From the NCBI RefSeq assembly GCF_001680005.1, contig NC_033561.1, positions 558,001 to 622,000 on the forward strand: a DNA stretch of 64,000 nucleotides, given 5' to 3'. Positions 55,115 to 64,000 of the stretch are shown piece by piece. Each line of letters opens with the position of its first letter. Position 1 is the stretch's first letter. The notes under the pieces were generated by a model, which was not told the origin of the DNA, did not search any database, and saw nothing but the letters and a program-made list of their open reading frames with translations. The position numbers and the translations under genes are program-made. This stretch comes from Plasmodium coatneyi. Taxonomy: Eukaryota > Apicomplexa > Aconoidasida > Haemosporida > Plasmodiidae.

Positions 55115-56852
55115 ATGATGAAGGAGTCCACCGCAGGGGGGGCTAGCTCCCTGCCGGAACAACCCAAGTACATCCTTGGGCTGGAAGGGAGTGCGAACAA
55201 ACTGGGGGTGAGCATAATAAATAGCGACTTTCAAATTCTGGTAAACATGAGAAGAACGTATGTCTCTGAAATAGGCTGCGGATTTATCCCGAGGCAAATT
55301 AACGCACACCACAAGTACTATATTATCGATATGATAAAAGACTGTCTGAACAAATTGAAGATAAAAATGACGGACATACATTTAATATGCTACACGAAAG
55401 GACCAGGAATTGGCTCCGCCCTCTACATTGCCTACAACATAAGCAAATTTTTTTCCCTCCTGTTTAACATTCCTGTGATTGGAGTTAATCACTGTATTGC
55501 ACACATTGAAATGGGTATTTTCATAACCAAGCTTTATCACCCCATTATTTTATACGTCAGTGGAAGCAACACACAGATCATCTACTTCAACAATCACAAG
55601 AAGAGGTACGAAATAATTGGAGAGACTTTGGACATAGCCATTGGAAATGTCATCGACAGGTCCGCCAGGATTCTCAGAATTTCCAATTCTCCTTCACCTG
55701 GGTATAATGTGGAAATATTAGCTAGGAAGAAATATCTGCTAAATTTGGAGAAAAAAAAAAAAAAAAAAAAAAAATGCCCCAATAGTGTCAAGTGGGGACC
55801 CTCATGGAGGTCATGTTCCAGAAGGGCAAGAGAAGGACACTGCTCCCCAGGCGCACAACACGACAAATGATCCAAACGTTACAAGTACGTCGAATAGGCC
55901 GAATAGGCAGAATAAGCAAATGAGAACAGACCAGTGTGACTACACCGAACTGCTCTTCTTCCCCTACACCATAAAAGGGATGGACATCTCCTTTAGCGGG
56001 TACGACTACTACGTGAGTAAGTATTTCTCCAAGTATATAAGCAAGCGAGGCAAAAAGGGGAAGAGCAGCGATGGGGGGGAGGCTCCACTGGGTGATGAAA
56101 ACGCCCCCAAAAGGAAGAAGGGGCAAGACAAGGAAGAAGCGAACCAGGGGGAAAAAGAAAATGATAACGATGAGGATGAGGATGATGATGATAAGGACGA
56201 TAAGAACGATGACGACTTAACGGGAAACGCGCAACACTTTCCTCAGCCCAACTTGAGCATCCACGCAGGCGTGCAGGGCAGCTCCTACTACGAAGAGAAT
56301 GTCATCTGCAGCATCGGCGGGAAGAAGAACTACGGGGAGGGCGAGCACTACGCGGAGGAGGAAGACGGTGCCATCGAGACGGAGAGCGATTTTTTCGACT
56401 CCAGTTCGGGGGAAGACGCAGTGGGGAGTGACAAGGAGGGAGGAAACCTTTGCAACGCCCCGATCGAAGGGCAACCAAACAACGGAGCCAACGTCACCGA
56501 TGAAGAGAAGCGGAAAATACAAATCTGCTACAGTCTCCAACACCACATATTCAGCATGCTCATCGAAATAACCGAACGAGCTATAGCCTTCACGAACAGC
56601 AAGGAGGTGATCATCGTGGGGGGAGTTGGCTGCAACGTTTTTCTACAAAACATGATGAAGAAAATGGCAAAACAGAAAAATATCAAAATTGGCTTTATGG
56701 ACCACAGCTACTGTGTGGACAACGGGGCCATGATTGCCTACACGGGGTATCTTGAATTTTTGCACACCAAAAATAGGGATGTCTACAATTTTGATAATAT
56801 AAGTATCCACCAGAGGTACCGGACAGACGATGTGCTCGTCACGTGGAGGTAG
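55115..56852 (+). CDS. KAE1: Kae1/TsaD-type tRNA N6-threonylcarbamoyladenosine synthase subunit, frame interrupted at A24
   Basis: Two overlapping frames give one protein of about 580 residues. The first (55115 to the A tract) starts MMKESTAGG and has the Kae1 signatures ILGLEGSANKLGVSI, the metal site VNHCIAHIE, LYVSGSNTQII and ETLDIAIGNVIDRSARI. The second (from the A tract to 56852) has the C-terminal signatures VIIVGGVGCNVFLQNMM and CVDNGAMIAYTG. Kae1 is the catalytic subunit of KEOPS, which adds threonylcarbamoyl to A37 of ANN-decoding tRNAs. The split is a one-base (mod 3) discrepancy in the 24-base poly(A) at 55751-55774; with 23 or 26 A the frame would be continuous. Homopolymer sequencing or assembly error is the simplest explanation, a true frameshift less likely. 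A long acidic Asp/Lys insertion (about 200 codons) separates the two halves of the domain. Confidence 0.88.
55751..55774. repeat. A24 homopolymer at the Kae1 frame break
   Basis: Twenty-four consecutive A bases lie inside the Kae1 coding region, read as poly-Lys in the upstream frame. The upstream frame stops about 90 bases later. The downstream frame is open from the tract onward. The tract length is the only obstacle to a single reading frame. Confidence 0.9.
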
Positions 56853-57126
56853 TACACCCTCTACGCATGAGGGGTAGTAGTAGTAGGAAGCACATTTGTG
56901 AAACAACATCCAGTACTCCATGTGCCTGCACCGTGGCATTCACCGATGTGTCAATTTTTTTAAAAAAGGGGAGCGTTTAAAAAACGCAGACGTGGTGCAA
57001 AAGTTGTAAAAAAAAAAAAAAAAAAAAAATAGTAACTATGGGGGGTAAATGTAAGGGTAAATTACCCCCTATATATGGGGAAAGTGCCCCCCTGGTAGGT
57101 GTAAACTGGTGATACCACCACCCGCA
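56853..57126. other. convergent spacer between Kae1 and RPN9
   Basis: Only 274 bases separate the stop codons of the two convergent genes. A 22-base poly(A) lies at 57008-57029. Both 3' UTRs must overlap or be very short here. Confidence 0.6.
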
Positions 57127-58302
57127 CTACGATATTAACAGCTCGACAGAGAGGTCCTCCATGTAGGTGAGCAGGTTCTTCGAGTGCGTGATCCACTTGT
57201 CTATGCTCTCCTTCATGAAAAAAATTTTTTCATCATTGAGCACACGTGGCTTCACCCAAGTAATCTTAACTGACTTTTGAATTTCGTCAATTTGACACGT
57301 AATGATATTTTTGCTCTTCGCCGTGATGAGCATTTTTTCCACTTCATTCACATCCACTTTGCAATGCTGTGCAATTTCTTCGAACGAAATGTCTGATCTT
57401 TGTTTTTTTTTTTTAAAAGCTAGATCCATGAGCGCTAGGAGGGTAATTTTCTTAAGCATATTTCTTTCATAATCCTTTAAAAGCGAATTTTTAATATTCG
57501 CCTCGTATTTTTGTACCACTTGGTTGAAGACTTCAATGTTGCCTTCGTTGTAAATGTAAATTAGCTGATATAGCCAGTTGGTCTGTTCGTTATTTTTTAA
57601 GCACACATTAATGAGTGGCAGCTGGATGATCTCCCCTATGTTGTATACATCTTCACTGATTATCGAGTGCATGCAAATGTGGGTACCTATATCGATTTTC
57701 TCTGCCTCGTCTAAATCGTTCAGAGGGGTATATGCTAAGTAGAGCAAGGCATACTTAACGAACAAATCCGATTTACTTAACACCTTGTAATAATTCATGA
57801 TAGCAAAGTTGTAGAATTTATGTGCCACTACATTTAAACCGATAACCCCTTGGAGGAGATTCTTTGTATTCTCTATTTCATTTTCGCAACTTTTAAAATC
57901 TCCCAACTCGATATACTTCAGTATGAGGATACACCTATATATGATTATGGCGTCTTTGTCATTTTCCAGGTGCTTTTCTGATTCCTTCAAATAGCTGATT
58001 GTCCAGTTTGCGTCAAAGTTTGCCGTCACGATGTAAAGCAACTCCGCGTATATCGTCTTTTTTAATTTACTCATCAGGGGGGACAAGTACGTGTAGAAAA
58101 GTCTGAACTTGTCCTTCATATGAACATTTTTATTGTTTATAAATTTCTGCACTTCCAGTGTTAACTCATGGTGGAATTTCTTCTCTTTGTAATTTTTCAT
58201 TTCGTTGAAATTTATAAAGTCATACTTTCCCTGCAGCTCCCCGATCAGAGCCTGCTCGTTTTCGCTCAGCAGCCCGCTGATTTCTTCCGCCGTGGTTGCC
58301 AT
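57127..58302 (-). CDS. RPN9: 26S proteasome regulatory subunit RPN9 (PSMD13)
   Basis: A single exon of 391 aa from the ATG at 58302 (MATTAEEISGLLSENEQ); the frame continues 16 codons further but the MATTAEE start is preferred. The protein is all-helical with TPR-like repeats, for example IYRCILILKYIELGDFKSC, followed by a PCI/winged-helix domain near the C-terminus (MLKKITLLALMDLAFKKKK, then FEEIAQHCKVDVNEVEKM and KSVKITWVKPRVL). Length and domain order match RPN9/PSMD13 of the proteasome lid. It contributes to the lid scaffold that connects RPN11 and the base. It is convergent with Kae1; the same neighbour pair occurs in P. falciparum as far as I recall. Confidence 0.92.
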   Translation of the reverse strand: MATTAEEISGLLSENEQALIGELQGKYDFINFNEMKNYKEKKFHHELTLEVQKFINNKNVHMKDKFRLFYTYLSPLMSKLKKTIYAELLYIVTANFDANWTISYLKESEKHLENDKDAIIIYRCILILKYIELGDFKSCENEIENTKNLLQGVIGLNVVAHKFYNFAIMNYYKVLSKSDLFVKYALLYLAYTPLNDLDEAEKIDIGTHICMHSIISEDVYNIGEIIQLPLINVCLKNNEQTNWLYQLIYIYNEGNIEVFNQVVQKYEANIKNSLLKDYERNMLKKITLLALMDLAFKKKKQRSDISFEEIAQHCKVDVNEVEKMLITAKSKNIITCQIDEIQKSVKITWVKPRVLNDEKIFFMKESIDKWITHSKNLLTYMEDLSVELLIS

Positions 58303-60055
58303 CGTTGGGGGGGGTTGAAAAGGGAGCCTCCAAAAAGAGAAGTTACGCAAATGGGGGGAAGATGTTGCGTTAAGTGTGTTCCACTCACCCGGTGGAGGCT
58401 ATAAACACACAGAAGAGGGGGGAAAACCCAAGGATTACTACACGTTAGTACGTGCTGATTGCCTCATCGGATGGAGACCCTTGAGCCGGTAATGCTGCAC
58501 AATACGCCTCTCATATCAGTCTGGCGTGTCGTGTACTCCTGACGCAGAGTATAAAACAGGTAAGCATGTACAATAAGCTCCTTACGTACAATGGGGGGGC
58601 AATCCAAATGAGACTTCACGTGAAGCAGCCCCCACTATACAATCCACGCAATGACACCTTCCCAGAGAAAGGCAAGGGAAGCTGCAGATGAAGCGACAGG
58701 TCAAATATTATGGGAACAAAAATCTAAGCAAACGCGTTACAAAACGTGTACGCAAAAAAAAAAATAACAAAAAAAAGAAGAAACGCACTTACAAATAAAG
58801 TGGGGCAATAAAAGTGTGTTTTCTTTTTTCCCCCCCTTTTTTTTGCATAAGTAAAAGTGCCGACTGAATAGCTAATTTTTTAAAAAAGGAAAAAAAATAA
58901 ATTGTTGTGCACTTGGAGCAATTCGTGAGAACAGACCAGAGGCACGGCACGAAAAAGGCAATCCCGGTGATCCTCAAAAAAATATTTTTTTAACCTTATG
59001 TGCTGCTTAACTGTGGATCGAAATTCTCACGCACCAACAGGAAGGAGTGGCCGCTTTAGGCATAAAGTTGGAGAAGGATGGGAAAAAAAAATAAAAAAAA
59101 ACTTAGCCATTTTATGGTGTACCATATCCCTATGTGTGACTCTTGGCGAAGACTGCCATCGACTTGTCATCTGAGGGGGCTATCAAAAAGGACTTTACAT
59201 GAATGCCTCAGTTATGATAATCCCCGCACCATTTTAAAGGCGTCCCTTCTTCCTTTCCTGAAGGCATTAACACAATGGAAACGAAATGGGTGAAACACAG
59301 CTCTATGATCGTCTCGGTAAAAATGACGCCCACGCGGACACTCCCTACGTTTATGTCACAGGTGTACATCCCATTATGTGCTCAAAAAGGTGTAACGGAG
59401 AGAAAAACGTAAAAGAATAAAGACATACCCCTTAACGATTCAACGTTGGGGGAGAAATATAATGGACGTCACTGGGAAAAGCTATTAGATTAATCCCTAT
59501 GAAAGGCCAGTTACAACCCATGCATCTTCCTCATCATGCACGCCTTAGCGTCAAATAACCAACCCACACTGTCCCCCTGCCGCTTAATAATCCCACGGCT
59601 GTAACTAAAAGGGGACCCCTCTCGTTGAAGGGACAAATAAAAGAGCCCACCATGTTATAAACCAACTTTGTGAACGTCTCACTGGTATCATATAACAAAT
59701 TGCAGGCAAGTCCAGTTGGTACGCGAAAAAAAAAAAAAAATGGCAAAATGTTATTTCCTCTTATACACATTTTACTACTCCATGCTCATGTTCCTTCCTG
59801 TTCCGTCATATTTCAAACGCTCTTTGACAACATCCCAGGTGTTCCCTTCACACATGCGGCCTTAAAAAAATGTATTGCCGAAGGGGTAGACAATTCAGTT
59901 GATCAACTGGGTCATTATTTTTTCCTCAATAAAAATGGCCTTTCTTTTTTGTGTGAATAATTTTGCAAAGTTTAAAGCGTCATATGGTGAAAATCCCCAT
60001 TTTTTGCGTGTTACGAGAGTTTTTTTTTTTTTTTTTTTCTTCCTCAGTGCGGTAA
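58303..60055. promoter_or_regulatory. divergent intergenic region between RPN9 and an unknown gene
   Basis: 1.75 kb between two divergent start codons. It has no supported gene. Poly(A)/poly(T) tracts occur at about 58755-58790, 59726-59739 and 60021-60038. The last T tract, ending CTTCCTCAG, lies 10 bases before the downstream start codon. It could be a splice acceptor for an upstream non-coding exon. Confidence 0.45.
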
Positions 60056-61109
60056 ATGGACAAGGAGGCCATTTTACCAAGTGGTGGGGGGGCCTCCCTC
60101 AAGAGGAGCAAAAAGCAGATTGAATCTCTACAGTATTCTTTAAAGAAAAACATAAGAAGTACGTTGTGCAGCATGCAAATTAAGAAAAAGGGCACTCCAT
60201 TTTGCCACGCCGCGTAGTTCAGCATTTCTTGCCATGCAGATGGTTGTGCAGCAATTTTGCCTCGATATGCACTTGGTGAAGGACTTTTTCCCCAGCGTTT
60301 CGTTTTCTTACTTACCCTCTGTTCACCTGAACACCTCGTGAGGCATAACCATCTATCCATTCATTTAAGCATTTGGCCGCTACTTCTTTTTGACACCACT
60401 TGGATGACTAGCGCTGCGATTGGTAGCACGCGAGGGTGACCAGCACGGCTTGCAGAGACGCGCAGCCGAACCGGTTAGCATCCCGAGCGCAGCATAACAC
60501 ATTCATTTTTACCCGTAACTTTGCCACACCTACCCTCCCCCAGAGAACGAAGAGTTGACGAACCGAGTGCACTATTTCTTCCCCACCGACGATGTGCTAG
60601 ACCAGACCCTCTTCCATTTGTGTAAGTTCATACCGAACGATATGGACATTCTAGACGAAGAAAAGCAGAGGGGAAGCACTTACAACACGATGCCCTTCTC
60701 ACGATTCGAAAATTCTGACACAGATAGCTGGGGTGATAAAATCAGAGAGGACGACGACATTGAGATAGACAACCCCCCTGCTGGAAGAAGTAAATTCCCC
60801 ACTTTGGGTCCCAACTTGGGAATGAACAAAAGGGAAACACATTCCTGCGTCGAATGGAAAGGGTTTGTTAACGAAGCGAACGGATATGCAGTAGTTAAAA
60901 TACTTAACCCTTTCTCCTCCCAGGAGTACAGCACTTATACGAACAGACTCGTGTACTTCCTATTCCAGAGAACGAACTGCCTGGGCGTGGAAAATTTCCT
61001 AAGGAATCATAATTTTGTTCGGACTGGCATTCCACTGTACATGAAGTGCAAAAATAAGCTGTGCGTTAGGTTATCTCACATGGACGCTTCGAATGATTTG
61101 TATTCTTAG
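60056..61109 (+). CDS. conserved protein, unknown function, two exons
   Basis: Exons 60056-60158 and 60544-61109 join at phase 1 (669 nt, 222 aa). Exon 1 (MDKEAILPSGGGASLKRSKK) is basic and helical. Exon 2 begins NEELTNRVHYFFPTDDVLDQ, passes through an acidic linker (WGDKIREDDDIEIDNPPAG), and ends in a compact Cys-containing domain (SCVEWKGFVNEANGYAVVKI, then LVYFLFQRTNCLGVENFLRN). No signal peptide, membrane span or known motif is evident. The domain looks conserved rather than low-complexity, so it is probably a core nuclear or cytosolic protein. I do not recognise it. Confidence 0.75.
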
Positions 61110-64000
61110 TATTTCGGGACGGTGTGGTGGCGTAATGCGGGTGATGGATTTAATGTATCCATGAGGTGAACTGTAACTGCTGCAGCGTGGATGCGTGCAC
61201 AGCGAGCTCATCCTATTTGGCACCTTTTCTGCAAAGTTGAGCAAAAACCTGCGCCACTAGGGTGAATTCTTACATGCGGGTATATAAATATATATATGTG
61301 CAACATTGCTTATAGTGCTTTCCCGCAGCAGTGATATTTTTTTCCGAGGGTCGAATTTTTAAAAATGGCATAATAAGAGGTACAAGACGTTCCTTTCTGT
61401 TTACCCCTTCATTTAACCGTATAGCAGAATGTTATGCACTTTTGTTGCGCTTTTTTCCCGTCATTATCGCCATGCACACATGAGTGAAAAAAGGAAATGC
61501 AAAACAGCTAGCCATTTTGTGTGCAGATTAAAAAAAAAAAAATAAAAACGCACACAAAACAGCGGGGAGTAGGAATTTCGCCCTAAATTTACATCCTCGT
61601 TTGACAAAAAATTATGACCGTTCAGGTAAAATTTTTTTTTTTTTCTGTGCAGCATACGACCAATGGGCAAATATCGTTTAGGCGTATTCGCCAATTAAAG
61701 ACCGAGAGCCGGGGTTCAATTTCTGTGAGAAAAACGGGTGGCAATTTTCGCTCAAACGTTTTTAATTACGCAGAGAGGAAGCAACTATTATTATCACTTT
61801 ACACGTACGTGGTTGCATTTTAACGTATTTACCAAGTTGCATGTCAATTTTCATATATAAACGAGTTCTGTGCTACCGCTCTGGTTGGCGATTTTGACGC
61901 GAACTACACAAATTATTTTACTCCTCGTTTCGTTCGAATGTTCTACCTTGGAAGGTCACCCCCTTCGTTATGTACACACAACATTATGCCATACCTGGCA
62001 TCTACTGCTTTGCGCGCAAGGAACTTCCCAACGTGGAGCAGGTCCACTTAAAAAGGACAAAACGGGGAAGGACATCTGTCCGGGTGATTAATCGCGCCCA
62101 TTTCGCAAAAAGGAATAGGAAAAATTGTAAACTGTATGGGAAAAGTACAACCTTTATAAGAAAAAATTGGCATACTTTCTGCATTCCCTTAAGGGTAGCT
62201 TCTTCATATGCATACAAAAGGCATTGCATCACATTTTTTTTTTTTTTTTTTTCTTTTTCCTTGGTTAATCTTTTATCCATCCCTTCCATTTTATACCACG
62301 TGAGCTGCAGCCTCATGGAGCTACCAAAAGCTCGTTGCCACTCGCGCGGCAAATGCCTACATATAATATAGCATACTATATAATAAGCATATACATGCAG
62401 ACAGGCATATATGAAGTGCTCCCAATGCATAACCAGCTACGTACATAAAACATAAATGCCATATATATGTACAACCCAGGGGGGGCAGTTATTCCGTGTA
62501 CACTTGAGTGAGTTCGTTTTTGCCAAACAAAGCACCCCCGCAGCTAAGTTTACGTAAAATAAAATTAATAGCACTTTTGCAAATGTATTTGCCGTTTTAT
62601 GCTTATGCAGAATGGGAAGTAGCTTTTACCTGTATTGGTGCAAAATTCCCTGTGACGCGTTTTGAAACATTTCGACGTGCAGCATATTAAGTCTATATGT
62701 AAGTACATATGCGCACGTATACTCACTGGCATGGTAATATGCACGTAATATATACATGTCATGCATGTATGTTTTAACGTTTACGAGGAGGGAGGAAAAA
62801 AAAAAGAAAAACAATCCATACTTTTTTGTTCACCTCTTTCATACGAAAGTGGGCAATTTAAAAAATGGTGAACATTTTTTTGTACTTCCGCGCGCGCAGA
62901 AAAATATTCCAAAGCGAACGTACTGATAAGTTTTATGGGTAAATATTATGCGCAATATAATTCAAACGCAGCTTTTTTTATATGAAGTATTTACATGAAC
63001 TTTTTTTTTTTTTTTTTTTTTTTAACAGTTTTTATTTTTATATAAAGTTTTCATTTGCAGTTTTATTTATACGTTTTTTTTTTACTCTTCAACTTTGCTG
63101 TTTTATTTATCTTTTTCAATTCCCTTTTTTCCTTTTTCCTTTTTCTTATCTTTGTGCCAACTTTCATACGCATCGAACGCATTTAAATTTAAGCAGATTT
63201 ATGGAAGTTTTAACCTTTTCGTTATTTTTTTTTGTTTTTTAATATGCCAAATATTTATTGTATGTACGTATATATAAAGGGAAGCAGAATAAATGCATAG
63301 TTGAACGGACGAATGCATTTTTTCCCCATTTTTTCTTTTTAATTTTATCTTTCCCCCCTTTTCCTGCTTATCATTATATTATACTTATATACATGTACGC
63401 TTGTACGCATTTTTTTTTTTTTTTGTTCCAAATAGCAAGGGCGCGCAACGAGCGTAATTGCAAACCCATACGTTCACCTGTGCGTGCCCCTTTCTCCATG
63501 CCCCCAAACGCTGAAGCGCATCGGGCAGGAAAAAAAGGAAACCAAACCTCTGCCATTTCCTCTTACGCCTAAAAACTGCTTAATAACCATTGCTGCAATA
63601 GAGTTGCAATAAACTCGAAATCGTAATGCAAAAGGGGAGATAAAAAATAAAAAAAAATAACACCATTTTAGCCACTCCCGTGGGACATCTCCCTTACGTA
63701 TTACGCAGCAATTCTGTTCCCTGCGGACGTGCACCCCTTTGACGGTGCGCCCTTTCATATAAATACATTTCCCACGTAATTAATTAAAGCAATAACTGTA
63801 CAATTAAGTAAAGCAAATAAAAGGTGCAATTAATGCGCCATTACTTCCCCCCTGCGGTAACTGCTGTGCTGCATTTCCGTGTAGTGAACTGCGTCGCATA
63901 CATTTGACGTTGTTTTGCATTTGTATGCCATCCTTATTTTTATTTATTTATTTTTTTTGTTTGCGCACCAATTGGCTTGTATATATTTGTTAGCCTGGTT
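61110..64000. other. right-end intergenic region
   Basis: 2.9 kb without a supported gene up to the window edge. It contains long T tracts (about 62229-62251 and 63001-63023), A-rich segments, TATATA clusters (61278-61300, 62350-62410, 62735-62760) and a TTTATTTATTTATTTTTTTT run near 63935. Open frames are short and low complexity. It probably holds the 3' UTR of the preceding gene and the promoter of a gene beyond the window. Confidence 0.5.

Noticed and set aside
1..64000. CRISPR arrays, bacterial operons, transposases, retroelements
   Set aside because: None seen. The tandem arrays have no spacer-repeat architecture, and no reverse transcriptase, integrase or transposase motif occurs in any frame reviewed.
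1..64000. tRNA, rRNA or snRNA genes
   Set aside because: No convincing cloverleaf with A and B boxes was recognised by eye. A covariance-model scan would be decisive and was not possible here.

Overview
The window is nuclear DNA of a malaria parasite from the simian clade of Plasmodium, most likely P. knowlesi, with P. coatneyi or another close relative as the alternative. The evidence is: three complete and one partial KIR/pir-type variant-antigen genes; telomere-like GGGTTYA motifs inside chromosome-internal introns and intergenic DNA; a tandem pair of ookinete surface genes close to the vivax-clade P25 and P28; short AT-rich introns with GT..AG borders; and frequent poly(A)/poly(T) tracts. 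There are no bacterial-type operons, CRISPR arrays, IS elements or phage genes. I saw no convincing tRNA or rRNA gene, but no scan was run.

Layout. Positions 1-18.1 kb are a mosaic of variant antigens and housekeeping genes. It holds the tail of one KIR gene (36-257, +), a full KIR gene (1431-3507, +), a telomere-like minisatellite field (3.95-4.56 kb), a small membrane protein (4863-5720, +), a 607-aa type I membrane protein (5704-8136, -), a RimM-type ribosome-maturation protein with a C2H2 finger (8570-10810, -), and then a divergent KIR pair (12517-14407, - and 16337-18105, +). From about 18.8 kb onward the window is ordinary single-copy core: a conserved protein (18779-20473, +), protein phosphatase inhibitor 3 (21429-21991, -), a CD2BP2/Lin1-like GYF protein (24448-26655, -), a DEAD-box RNA helicase (28719-32505, -), an OTU protease (34054-38061, -), an unknown disordered protein (39849-41816, -), MORN1 (43087-44196, -), an unknown helical protein (46043-46755, +), P25 (48216-48869, +), P28 (50647-51312, +), an EF-hand protein (52298-53014, -), a SpoU-family RNA methyltransferase (53456-54196, -), Kae1 (55115-56852, +, interrupted at an A24 tract), proteasome subunit RPN9 (57127-58302, -) and an unknown two-exon protein (60056-61109, +). 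The last 2.9 kb appear non-coding.

As far as I recall, the order inhibitor 3 - GYF - DEAD helicase - OTU - MORN1 - P25/P28 - Kae1 - RPN9 matches P. falciparum chromosome 10 and P. vivax chromosome 6. The KIR genes therefore look inserted between conserved genes rather than confined to a subtelomere. Functionally the window combines host-facing variant antigens, mosquito-stage surface proteins (P25/P28), RNA-modification and RNA-processing factors (RimM, SpoU, Kae1, DEAD-box, CD2BP2) and regulators (inhibitor 3, OTU, RPN9). Exon borders were worked out by hand from splice signals, phase and protein continuity. They are predictions, not transcript-supported models.
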